DNA from: Symbiodinium natans
Lineage: Eukaryota > Sar > Dinophyceae > Suessiales > Symbiodiniaceae
DNA: 64,000 nt
NCBI GenBank assembly: GCA_905221605.1
Contig: CAJNDS010002358.1
Location: forward strand, 124,001 to 188,000
Direction of reading: 5' to 3'
Below the pieces are notes generated by a model. That model searched no databases, was not told where the DNA came from, and saw only the letters and a list, made by a program, of their open reading frames with translations. Position numbers and translations under genes: made by a program. The stretch's first letter is position 1. Each line of letters opens with the position of its first letter. Below are positions 1 through 9,134 of this stretch, one piece after another.

Positions 1-206
1 CTCTTGCAGATCCAAGCCTTTGACTCCAGCTCTGAGACAATATGCTTCTGATGGCACATCCACGCCACAGTGCGTAAGTCACGCTTAGCTGCTTAGCTTC
101 AGATCGCCTGATCATGTCTGAGAAATGCTTGCCCTGGCGGCGGGTAGCTTGTCAAGCAATGCGTGGCTGACAGTCCCACTTCTGTAGGTCACAATTGATC
201 TCGCTT

Positions 207-2294
207 CTAGGTCTCATCCACCACGGCCAGTGCTATTTCCTGATCAGCCCTCAGATCTGGATCCACGAAACGGAAAGCATCTCCATTGCGCCACACTGCA
301 GCCAGGACAAACTGTCGATCTGCTCGCAGCTCAGCAGCCGCAAACTCGAAGGCGGCTCCGTTTTGACGCACCGCCCGGAGGACGATTTCATTGTCTCTCT
401 GCAGCCGCGCCGAGGCATATTTCAAAGCCAGGCCTGATTGCTGCACTGCCATCTCCATCAGCTCCTTGTTGTCTCGAAGGCGGGCTCCCAGATATTGTAG
501 TGCTCTCCAATTCTGCTGTATGGCCGCCATGCCGATATCGTAGTCATCAACAACACTTGGCTGGGCATACCGAAGCGCTTTCCAAGTCTTCCGCACAGCG
601 GCCAGCATCACATCGTGATCGCCTTGCAGGCCCGGAGCTGCATACTCCATTGCCAAGCCATCTTGCTCCACTGCAGAAAGGACGAGCTTCTTGTCGCTGC
701 GGAGGTTCTGTGAAACGAATTTCAAGGCCTCCCAACTCTGGCCCACTGCCTCCAACACCAGCTGCCTGTCAGATCGGAGCTCTGCTGGGGCATGCTGGAG
801 CATCCGCCAGTTTTTGCGCACCTGTTCTGCAAAGCCCAGACCTTTCTGTAACTTTTGCACCATATCTAAGTCCAGAGTGTTGCAAGACGCCAACAAACTG
901 CTCAAGGTCTCGAAATCGAAAAGTTCCCTGTCGCCGCAGAACAGCTTTTGGACAGATGGATGGATTCCTGTCCGAGTATCCAACTTGTTCTTCACGTCGC
1001 CAACTGTCGCCGACACCGGAACCAAGAACCTCTCCCGCTCATCACTGCCGTTCACTCGAACCCGAATTTGTAAGCCAGACGGGGGAGTCTCTGAAGGCTT
1101 GCGTGATCGAGGAGACGCATTTCGAGGATGGCCCTGATGTGCTGGTGGAGAAATGAAGGGCGCATCATCACTGTTTGCCTGGTCACCATTTTGGCGATAA
1201 AGACCACGCTTGCGATAATGGTCCTCTCTCTCCGGGTCTTTGTTGGCTTGCGCCGTCTTCTTTTCTGCCTTTTCTGTTTGGGCAGCGGGCTTCTCAGGGC
1301 ACCCACTTGTGCCACTGTTGTTGCTCTTCTTGCTCCTCTGTTTGGCGGCAGCCTCTTTAAACTTTCGGAGCTCCTCTTCTGCCTGTCGTGCTCGGCTTTC
1401 GGCATTTCGTCTTCGCTTGTCCTCTTCCTCCTTCTCTTGCCTCTTTTTCGCCTCTCGCTGTTCTCGCTCTTGCTCTTCACGATGCTTGCGCTGCCGCTCT
1501 TCTTGGCTTCTCTGTCGCCTCTGCCGCTCCTCACGGGCCGCTCGTGCGCGCTCCTCTTCTTGGCTTTTCTGGCTGGCCTCTCGTTGCAGACTTGCTTCGT
1601 GTGCTTCCCACCTACCTTGAACTATCAAAAAGAGTCTCTGGCATTTGGCTCTCAGTCGCTCTGGCTGCTTGTCCGGATGCAGCTCGAGCTGCAATTTGCG
1701 CAAACGCCCCTTCCGAGCGCCTGGAGCCAGCTGGTCAATCTCCCGTAGTTCTTGCTGCAATCTTGCCATGCGGTTGGAGAGCCACCGGTCGTCTTCCTGG
1801 TCCTCGCGCTTTTGAAGTTCATCTCGAAACCGCTGCTGCTGTCTCTCCCAGTCCTTCCACTTGCTCTTCTCATCAGTCGGCTCGTCCGCCTCTGTTTGAC
1901 CAGTGTAGGCAGTGTAAGGCGCAGCATTCTCGGACCTGAGATTGGGCTTTGCGTAGCCCGCAGAGCCCGTCTCCGACTGCCCCTCCGAGTAGTGCCGGAT
2001 CCAGCGGGCGGACTTGGCATCTCCTGGTCTGATGTACACCATCTCTGCGCTCGTCTTTACCCTGTCGGAGTCATCCCCATCCTTCCAAGCAATCACATAG
2101 GTGCCATTTTGATTTTCTCGAATGACAGCTGCCAAGTACCAACATCCCTGTTGGAATCGAGCTTTCACAACGTCGCCTTTTGTGAACGTACCGTTGGGGT
2201 CTGGCTGCCGTTGCTGCTGAACTTCTTCTGGGCACTCCCCAGCATCATATTCATCAATGCTTTCTGCATCGCTGAGATCACCGAAATCGAACAT
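207..2294 (-). CDS. Tudor-like / J-like / ubiquitin-like / DUF4116-repeat protein
   Basis: This is an intronless reading frame of 695 codons from the ATG at 2294. The frame is open about 20 codons further upstream but without another ATG. Domains in order: an acidic N-terminus; a Tudor/Agenet-like barrel at about residues 40-85 (GDVVKARFQQGCWYLAAVI, later VIAWKDGD); a short J-domain-like helix pair with an HPDK motif near 206-209; a long Arg/Glu/Gln-rich coiled coil at about 230-330; a ubiquitin-like fold at about 408-480; then about seven DUF4116 repeats of the type LRSDRQLVLEAV...WEALKF to the C-terminus. The domain calls are my pattern recognition. The role is unknown; Tudor plus J-like plus Ubl suggests a chromatin or protein-quality adaptor, which is inference. 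Large antisense ORFs lie opposite it but lack domain character. An intronless gene among heavily split neighbours suggests retroposition. Confidence 0.85.
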   Translation of the reverse strand: MFDFGDLSDAESIDEYDAGECPEEVQQQRQPDPNGTFTKGDVVKARFQQGCWYLAAVIRENQNGTYVIAWKDGDDSDRVKTSAEMVYIRPGDAKSARWIRHYSEGQSETGSAGYAKPNLRSENAAPYTAYTGQTEADEPTDEKSKWKDWERQQQRFRDELQKREDQEDDRWLSNRMARLQQELREIDQLAPGARKGRLRKLQLELHPDKQPERLRAKCQRLFLIVQGRWEAHEASLQREASQKSQEEERARAAREERQRRQRSQEERQRKHREEQEREQREAKKRQEKEEEDKRRRNAESRARQAEEELRKFKEAAAKQRSKKSNNSGTSGCPEKPAAQTEKAEKKTAQANKDPEREDHYRKRGLYRQNGDQANSDDAPFISPPAHQGHPRNASPRSRKPSETPPSGLQIRVRVNGSDERERFLVPVSATVGDVKNKLDTRTGIHPSVQKLFCGDRELFDFETLSSLLASCNTLDLDMVQKLQKGLGFAEQVRKNWRMLQHAPAELRSDRQLVLEAVGQSWEALKFVSQNLRSDKKLVLSAVEQDGLAMEYAAPGLQGDHDVMLAAVRKTWKALRYAQPSVVDDYDIGMAAIQQNWRALQYLGARLRDNKELMEMAVQQSGLALKYASARLQRDNEIVLRAVRQNGAAFEFAAAELRADRQFVLAAVWRNGDAFRFVDPDLRADQEIALAVVDET

Positions 2295-2769
2295 GAGTTC
2301 AGCAATGGGGCGGGCAACGACATGAACGGTTCTGTCACAGCTCGATACCTGCAAGGCACTCGTTGAAAACTGCGCAGTGTAACAATATCGTGCAGCTGAT
2401 GTTAGTCAACTTGAACTATCACCTGTGACTGTCTACACGTGCGAACTCTGGAGGCCATGTCTGCCTGCGTTCCGAAGCAAACTAGGCACATCGAGTCAGA
2501 CTTGCAGATGCTACAAGCAAATCGTAGAAAAGCATTTGCGGCATGGAGCTTCCAGGGACAGTGCAACATGATGCTGGGCCACGAGCTGCTCTCAGCCTCA
2601 AGATTGAATCATCACGGTCCTCTCACAAGAACCAATGCTGACACAGCAACTCGGCACGGCTCTCCACGCTCTGAGGATGCAATGCCCGGATGATTCAATG
2701 CTACCGATGTTCTTCCTCTATCATGTCAGTTCCGTGACAATCTGCAGCGCAGTGCTGCTCTGTCTGCAC
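2295..2769. other. Intergenic, no gene recognised
   Basis: This stretch covers the 5' flank of the DUF4116 gene and presumably the 3' end of the next unit. Short ORFs exist on both strands, but none has recognisable motifs or convincing splice borders. A TCAAGTTGACT word on the minus strand, at about 2406-2416, is discussed under findings. Confidence 0.4.
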
Positions 2770-3126
2770 CTTGACCATGGATCGCAGCTTCTGCTCTTCC
2801 AGGTCGCCGCTTGTCTTCTGCACCTCACAGCTTGGATTCTGGTGACATGTGGTGGAACCCGCTCAGAGTCGTACAGGCAGATCGCTTAGAGCATCCCAAA
2901 GAACCTGCTTCTGCTGCATCGTTTCCACCTGCAGGCTTGGACTCCGCATCGAATCCACTTGCATCGGAGCATGTCGGACGGCACCATCCAGCACAGAACC
3001 GCAGATACCCAAGACACTAAGTATTGAGGTTACGAGTTCCAGCCGCTTATTGAAGCGGTTGAAGAAAATGGTTGCCTCGGCTTCCAGGTCCAGGACCTTT
3101 GCACGGAGGGAGACGAGCTCACGGAC
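2770..3126 (-). CDS. Two exons of an unrecognised gene (partial)
   Basis: Two exons are visible. The first (3126 down to 2929, 66 codons) follows ...CTCCAG and ends CAG before GTGGAA. It reads VRELVSLRAKVLDLEAEA, a helical stretch, followed by a hydrophobic segment (LVTSILSVLGICGSVL) that could be a membrane helix. The second (2823 down to 2770, 18 codons) follows GTGAG, starts VQKTSGDLEEQK and ends AAG before GTGCAG. Both keep frame and have AG/G acceptors and GT donors like the solved genes nearby. No start or stop codon was located, so this is the middle of a gene. I do not recognise the family. A helix followed by a hydrophobic segment could suggest an organelle membrane protein, but that is speculation. 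Confidence 0.5.
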
Positions 3127-3198
3127 CTGGAGCCGGCGGCTAAAGCTCAATCACAGCTTGGGCTCCCATACACTTCGGTACTAAGTTGCTAGACCGCT

Positions 3199-3325
3199 AT
3201 ATAATATATATATATATATATGTATACATACAGAATATAATCTATATAATATAATATATATATATTATATAATATAATATATATATATATATAATGATTA
3301 TATATATATATACACTATATGATAT
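3199..3325. repeat. AT-rich microsatellite
   Basis: The stretch is almost pure alternating TA with short TATAAT interruptions. It lies upstream of the two-exon gene on the minus strand and has no coding potential. Confidence 0.9.
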
Positions 3326-4020
3326 GGCAAGATCTCAGACGAAACTCGGCCTCGTCCTGTGGAAGGGCACCGTTGGGCCTTGCCGGAGTGTTTCGATTTC
3401 AAACTTCCGCTGCAGAATCAAGGAACATGTGCCATGAGTTGAAGAGCGGCTTTGCACACATTAGCTAGCCGTTTAAAGTTTAAAATTGCTTGTGTCGGTG
3501 CAAACCCGAAAGGATCCCAATTTGGGTGAAAGCGTTACCCTGCACATTGGATGCAAAGACGGTTTGCCCTTGGAGGCTTGGAGGCATGCACATGCTTCTT
3601 GTGAATCCCTGGCGGTCTTCTGTTTGGGGCTGGCCAAACAAGACCCTCTGCATTTGGGTTGCAATCTCCCTCCTGACTTTTTTTGTGGGTGCCCCACCAA
3701 CAAGATTCGCCCAGAAACGTCGGACATATTTTTGGAAATCTATTGGACGGCTACTGGAGGCTGCTTGTGTGCGGGACCTACAAGAAGACCCACTGGATTG
3801 GGCTGCAACACGATGCAATGTCACCCGTAGGGGGCTAGTTTTTTTGTGTCACTGAGGGTATGCTCTCACTCTGAACCAAGAGAGCCACTCCCCAATCCCG
3901 TTTCAATATAGTAGGGTAGCCACATGTTGCCACAATTTTTGGGAATAACCTTCTGAGCTTAGTCTTGGCCCGGCCCTCCTTTCCCGGCATCTCCTGCAAG
4001 CCCGCAGCTCTGCCCGCAGG
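3326..4020. other. No gene recognised
   Basis: Overlapping ORFs of about 115 codons are open on both strands between 3480 and 3830, a sign of low stop density rather than coding. No conserved motif is seen. Confidence 0.4.
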
Positions 4021-4049
4021 CGCCCGCACCTAAGAATGTCAGTGTTTGG

Positions 4050-4078
4050 GGGTTAGGGTTTAGGGTTTAGGGTTTAGG
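4050..4078 (+). repeat. Interstitial telomere-like (TTTAGGG)n tract
   Basis: About three and a half copies of the TTTAGGG heptamer, preceded by GGGGGTTAGGG. Heptamers of this type are the plant/algal telomere repeat. On the minus strand the first copies supply the TAA stop of the coiled-coil exon that ends here. Confidence 0.9.
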
Positions 4079-4735
4079 TGGTACGCTGAGCAGCGGGCTC
4101 CTTTGATCGCGCCTCCAACTCTGCAGCAGATGCGGTCGCCTCGCGCAAGCGCCCGCAAAAACACATCATTGAAATGTTGAAGTTGCCGCGCTGTGCAAGT
4201 TCGCCTGCGCCTTGCATTGCACCATGGCTTCAGCAGCCTTCGCAGACAAGAAGCAGTCCTACCCATGTCCTGCCTTTTTGGGCAACTCTCTATTGTCGTG
4301 TATTGAGCTAGAACATGAGAGAGCTCTGTTTGAGTTTGTTCGATACCTTTGCAACACGATCACACAATCTGCAGTTGCACCTCTGTCTTCATGCGGCTCA
4401 GGCTGGCCTTCTCTTCCTGGCAGCATCTGGGCCCATTTGGGAGTCAGAACGTACACATACATGCACCACGTGAGGCTCCTCAAGCAATGCCTGCATCTTG
4501 GGAAGCTCAGACTGGGAAGCCTGCAATAGAACAGGAACAGAACAGGAGTAGAACAGGAGTAGAAAACAGAGTGGATTCTTTGATTCGGATGGGTCGGATG
4601 GGGGGGGGGCATGGCCCTTCTTGTGCTTTCTTGGGGGTGCTCCGGGAAGCACTCGAGGCCTCGCTTTGCCAGCGGCCACATTCTGCTCGCAAGGTGTCCA
4701 GCTCGGCTTTGAGTGATGCCTTCAGAAGGGCCAAC
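4074..4735 (-). CDS. Coiled-coil exons, 3' end of a gene (possibly of the SKP1-HEAT gene)
   Basis: At least five minus-strand exons encode helical Glu/Ala/Leu/Lys-rich peptides: ALLKASLKAELDTLRAEC after an acceptor at about 4736; QASQSELPKMQALLEE; EEKASLSRMKTE, ending GAG before GTGCAA; AAEAMVQCKAQANLHSA, ending before GCAACT; and the terminal exon ATASAAELEARSKEP..., stopping at TAA (4076-4074). No initiating ATG fits between the first exon and the stop of the SKP1-HEAT reading frame only about 80 bp upstream. So these are either the spliced 3' part of that gene, using a donor inside its last codons, or a truncated separate gene. The product is an unassigned coiled coil. Exon borders are approximate apart from the stop. 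Confidence 0.55.
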
Positions 4736-4813
4736 TAAAGTGAGAGAAACATGGACAGAAACCCTCAGCGATACAATCATGTGACTTAAGAATTGGGCCC
4801 GGGCTAGAAACCT

Positions 4814-7246
4814 TCAACTCTTGCCGTGCGAGATATGCAAGACCAACTTGAACGTTTGATCTCCAAGCCGCACAAGAGCTTCACGGGACCTGCTTCTACT
4901 TCGGAGCGGTGAAACGTCTGCGTCGCTCTCAGCGGATTCCGAGCTTGAATCGCTACGGCCTCCAGTATTCACTGTATTCACTGTACTCACCGCCATATTC
5001 ATTGCGCAAGCCGCATTTTCTGCAGCCTCACGGACAATCCAGTTGTCGTCCTTTAAACAGGCCATTACCGGTGAAATGACGCTTGCACGGGTGTTTGGAC
5101 CCCCAGCTTGGGCAATCCGTGCCAGCGCCTCAAGGGCACAGACCACCGTCTGGTCTGATGACAGCCGGCTCCTGGCGACGAGACCCAGAGTTCGTGCAGC
5201 AAGGGCCCCAGCGGCGTCCTCACCTTGCATGATGTCTGGCAGGCAGTCCATGGCCAAGCGCCGAACACCATCGTCCACGTCAGAAAGGCGGTCGCAAACC
5301 ACAGCCAGCACCTCCTGCCTGTTGTGATGCGGCACCAGCGAGCGCAGCACCAGCAGGGCACTTTGACGGATCTGCGGCGAGAGCTCATTTCGCAGGCAGG
5401 AGGCCGCCGTCGCTGCAGCCTCCCTGTCGCCTCGAGGCGCGGTGAGGGACAAAGCTCGAAGCGCCACGGACCTTACATCTTCGTCGTCGTCCGTGGCGGC
5501 AACGCGAGCAAGCTGATCTGCATAATTCTTGCAAGGGCCATACAACTTGGCGAGGCAACCAATGTTCTTGACTGCTGCAATGCGTACGTAACCATCTGTA
5601 TCGAGGAGTCGGAGAACCAAGGATGCCACCGCCGCGTTGTCGAAGGCGCCGTGCATGCTTTCTGCTGCAACATACCCCTGATCATCTCGTTGTGCAGCAT
5701 ACTTGTTGAGAAGCTGATGCAGGGCCTCGAGAGCAACACATCGATTGCGAGCCACGGGGCTACAGAAAAGAGGCGCCAACATCTCGGCAAGTCCCAGCCA
5801 CTGAGTCGGATCTGCTGAGGCGACAAGGCCTTCGCATGCGGCTTTGCACACAGTGTCATGCGGATCTTGCAGCGCTTGAATGAAAGCTTTGTTGATGGCA
5901 ACATCACCGTCAGCATCGACTGCCCTGAGTGCACCAACAGCGGCACAGCGAACCTCGGAAGACGGATCTGTCAGCAGGGCCCCGATCAAGTCAGTAATGG
6001 TTTCCGAATATTCCGGATACTCGGCTCCCAAAACTGGCAACGCGTGTCGCAGCGCCCCAGCCGCTGCGCATTTCACGGAGGACCGTCTTGCACGAAGCCT
6101 CTGTCGAATCTTGCCAGCAATGGTCCAGGACTCTTGCTCGCTTGACCTGATGAAGGATCCCAAAGCATCGCCAGCAGCGGCTTGTACGTTACTGTCAGTG
6201 TCCTCCAAGCAGGACAGCGCCAGCTGGACCGTTTTGGTTGTGGTCTTGCCTATAGCAGTTGCCAGTGCTCGCAAGGCAATGGCCTTGACCCGACCGCTGT
6301 GTTTGAGGACCATGCCTTCAAGCCGTTGTACAAATGCAGGTGCCAGTGGTGACCAAGAGGCCAACGTATCTGCAGCTGTTTGTCGCACAATCGCAGACGA
6401 GTCGGCAAGCGCACCTATCGTTGCCTCTACAAACTGACCAACGTTAAACGCAAGCATCTCCTCCGGATGAGGAACAACCTGTGACAAGACCTGAAGGGAG
6501 GATGCCCGCACATCTTGCTCATCGTCTCCCAGGTAGGCAAGGCCCTCCAAGGCGATTGTTACGCTGCCACGATATCGCATCTTGGTGACAGCACGCAACG
6601 CCGCACGCTTCCGCTTGGTCGAGCCTCGTCCGGGTCTACGGCTCCTCTCCAGATCTTGCATCTCCGGAGACTGAATCGCTTGTGCTTCTGCGGCCAGAAC
6701 GACACCGCGCAGAAAGTCTGTGGACAAATTCTGAAGCAAACCGCAGTCCGCCCATGTGAGCTGCACAAAAACCTGGCCCACCAGCCCAAGCGTCGGTCCA
6801 AGTGCCGTCAATGCCTGCACATCTCTGCGCTCCTCGTCTGTGAAAGTCGGCACAGAAGACTCTGGCACATTTGCAAGGTTGTAAACGTCGGAGGGGCATG
6901 TGCATTCCAGTAGCTTCGTAGCTAAAGCCTGTGTAGCAACATCAATTGCTGATGGAACGTCCAAGAAGCAGGCTGCTTGCACAAACTCAGCAGACTCCTG
7001 AGAAGGCCACAGCTTCGGCAACTCCTCGCAAAGAACGTACTGACACAAGTCGCTTATACCCGCGGGCGTAAGTCCAGCCGAACTTGGCAAATGCAGGGGG
7101 TCTACGTCGCGGGCTTCCGAGAACAGTCCCTCGATGGAAGAAAGCATTCTCGAGGCGTGCACCAGCTCGCGCGGCAGCTGCAAATATGTCTCATTCTGCA
7201 GAATGACTGGCACTCCGCCCTGCGTATGCGGCTGATCATTCTGCAT
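4814..7246 (-). CDS. SKP1-like domain fused to HEAT repeats
   Basis: An intronless frame of 810 codons starting at a true ATG (7246). Residues about 10-150 look like a whole SKP1 protein: a POZ-type N-half (VPVILQNETYLQLPRE..., later PLHLPSSAGL), the helix FVQAACFLDVPSAIDVATQ that matches the SKP1 dimerisation segment, and the C-terminal EF-like tail PTFTDEERRDVQAL. A basic stretch (RPGRGSTKRKRA) follows near residue 210. Residues about 215-745 are HEAT repeats of the form DPSSEVRCAAVGALRAV, about 14 of them. The tail is Ser-rich with SRSRSR. SKP1 normally links cullin-1 to F-box proteins. A covalent SKP1-HEAT fusion suggests a scaffold for an SCF-type ligase or a CAND1-like regulator, which is inference. 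The stop at 4814 may be skipped if splicing joins it to the coiled-coil exons downstream. Confidence 0.85.
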   Translation of the reverse strand: MQNDQPHTQGGVPVILQNETYLQLPRELVHASRMLSSIEGLFSEARDVDPLHLPSSAGLTPAGISDLCQYVLCEELPKLWPSQESAEFVQAACFLDVPSAIDVATQALATKLLECTCPSDVYNLANVPESSVPTFTDEERRDVQALTALGPTLGLVGQVFVQLTWADCGLLQNLSTDFLRGVVLAAEAQAIQSPEMQDLERSRRPGRGSTKRKRAALRAVTKMRYRGSVTIALEGLAYLGDDEQDVRASSLQVLSQVVPHPEEMLAFNVGQFVEATIGALADSSAIVRQTAADTLASWSPLAPAFVQRLEGMVLKHSGRVKAIALRALATAIGKTTTKTVQLALSCLEDTDSNVQAAAGDALGSFIRSSEQESWTIAGKIRQRLRARRSSVKCAAAGALRHALPVLGAEYPEYSETITDLIGALLTDPSSEVRCAAVGALRAVDADGDVAINKAFIQALQDPHDTVCKAACEGLVASADPTQWLGLAEMLAPLFCSPVARNRCVALEALHQLLNKYAAQRDDQGYVAAESMHGAFDNAAVASLVLRLLDTDGYVRIAAVKNIGCLAKLYGPCKNYADQLARVAATDDDEDVRSVALRALSLTAPRGDREAAATAASCLRNELSPQIRQSALLVLRSLVPHHNRQEVLAVVCDRLSDVDDGVRRLAMDCLPDIMQGEDAAGALAARTLGLVARSRLSSDQTVVCALEALARIAQAGGPNTRASVISPVMACLKDDNWIVREAAENAACAMNMAVSTVNTVNTGGRSDSSSESAESDADVSPLRSRSRSREALVRLGDQTFKLVLHISHGKS

Positions 7247-9134
7247 CTAAAAGGCAGCAGCATTTCTGCCCACGGCAATGTTTTCCAACGCGGATGAATA
7301 CCGCATGCTGCATCATCAAGCATTTGTTGAAACAGTTTGTTGGACCAAGGTTTTGGTATCATGCGTGGACATGCAAACCGATTATACAAACCGTATAGTT
7401 GAAGTCGCCATGACTTGCGGCTTATGCATATGACTGCCTACTTTCAGATAGCCATGACCCTGGCTTCACAGCTTGGACCACGGGAACGCACAAAGTCGCG
7501 TGCACAGAACGCTCTATGTAGCAGAGTTGCTCCCTCATGTTCGTGTTAAGGCCCTTCAGGCCCTTTCGAGGCAACAGGCCAAAAGACTCATGATTACCTG
7601 TTGTTTATGTTTGAAAGCATGAATTTCAGGCAAGGTATGGCTTGTGCTGAAATCATGGGCTTCTGCGAAGTTCGGTAGGGAAGTGAGACTGCACTATACT
7701 GCACTAAAACCAGCAAGTTTGCGCATCGGTATGCACCCAATCTCTACCAGTACTGCCCGCCATTCTGCTTTCACTCGCTCCTAACACGGGCATTGAGAGC
7801 CAATGCTCATGACCATCTGCGCCCTGGGCTGGATGCCGTGAAAGCTTGTCATACAATGCTCTCGCATTCCCGCTTCCCAAGGGTCACCACCCTCTAGGGC
7901 TCCTTCGGTGCGAGCCTCATTCCATTCCAAGTGGTTTCTCTGGACTCTTGAGCCTCTTTAGCTGCATGCTAAGGCTGCTAAGCCTCCCCCAAGACCATCT
8001 TTACACATGCTGGTGGTTCGGAAGCAACAACAAAAAGCAAAGGCAAGGCCTCTTCCATCGACCTTAAGGAAGCTTGGCGCTCCTGCTGCTGCACCTTTCA
8101 AAAAAGTTGAAGCGCATATTGTTCAAAGTTCAGTCCAATGTATGTCTCGATATCAAGTACGTCAGCTTGGGAGATTTGTTGGCAATCGGGCATGCCGACT
8201 CGTTGATAGTAATCATAGCACAGGTACGAAAAGAAATCACAGTCATAGTCAGTGCAACTCAGGGTCGTCAAATAACGGTCGTACCGGTGAAAGCAGTGTT
8301 TGGTAAAGTCACAGTAATAACCAGACATTAGTAGGACTTATCCAAGTAAGATACTAAACCATGCAGATTTCCGAAAGTAGTCACAGAACCACAAGCCACC
8401 AGCCCAGACCATTCGGCATGAAAGGAGATGTTGGCTGAGCAACCGTAATCACTAAACAGCTAATCACTAAACAGCTATGCGCTAGCCGCTAGACACTTAC
8501 TACTGTTGGCTGACGAAAGCCACGCCCCCCAAACAACGAGGTTGGCTGGCAAAACTCTGAGCCCTGAAGGGCGATGTCGGCTGCCCAACATGATCCAGAA
8601 CGATGCCCGAAAGGAAACAACATCGTTGGCCACCTAACATAAGGAATTTTCTGGCAAGACGGAAGAAACTGAAGCAGGATGCTGGGTGACAGATACACCA
8701 TGAGCACTAACAAATTGCTGGCAAACCCTAGACGCCACACCGATCCCCGCAGAAGATGTTGGTTGGCGCCTTGCTTCCAAAAAATCTCGCAAGCCATGCA
8801 AGCGGCACTTGCTTTGGCATTAGTAACGAGAAGAAGGACTATAATCAGCAAGTGCGAAACTACGGGTGATCGACAACATACTTGGTGAGTTCTCAAGGTG
8901 AGGGCCTACACAGACGCTTACCCTCCCAACAGGGAATGACAACGAAAGACCTCGGCACCTTGCGCAAACATGCGACAGACGACCCCAAGTAGCAAGAAGA
9001 CTCCTAACTTCCTAACTTCCAAAAGAATGGAGCGGGTGCAGATTAGGGGCCTCGGCACGCAACTGGACACATTCTGCTGTCCTCCCAAGTTTGCCAATGT
9101 TACCATGTTACCATGAAGCATTGCAGCGTGCGGA
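7247..9134. other. Intergenic, no gene recognised
   Basis: Only ORFs below about 135 codons are present, without motifs. A perfect 15-bp tandem duplication (taatcactaaacagc) lies near 8447-8477. Sequence at about 8410-8800 repeats TTGGCTG/GCCAAC words at irregular spacing, perhaps an old diverged repeat. Confidence 0.4.

Noticed and set aside
1186-1195. CCATTTTGGC, resembling the middle of the dinoflagellate spliced leader
   Set aside because: It lies inside the DUF4116 coding region on the antisense strand; a ten-base match is expected by chance.
230-2366. Long antisense ORFs opposite the DUF4116 gene (up to 308 codons)
   Set aside because: They mirror the codon bias of the real gene, lack domains and have no homologous character.
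4050-4080. True telomere or chromosome end
   Set aside because: Only a few heptamers, with genes on both sides; it is interstitial.
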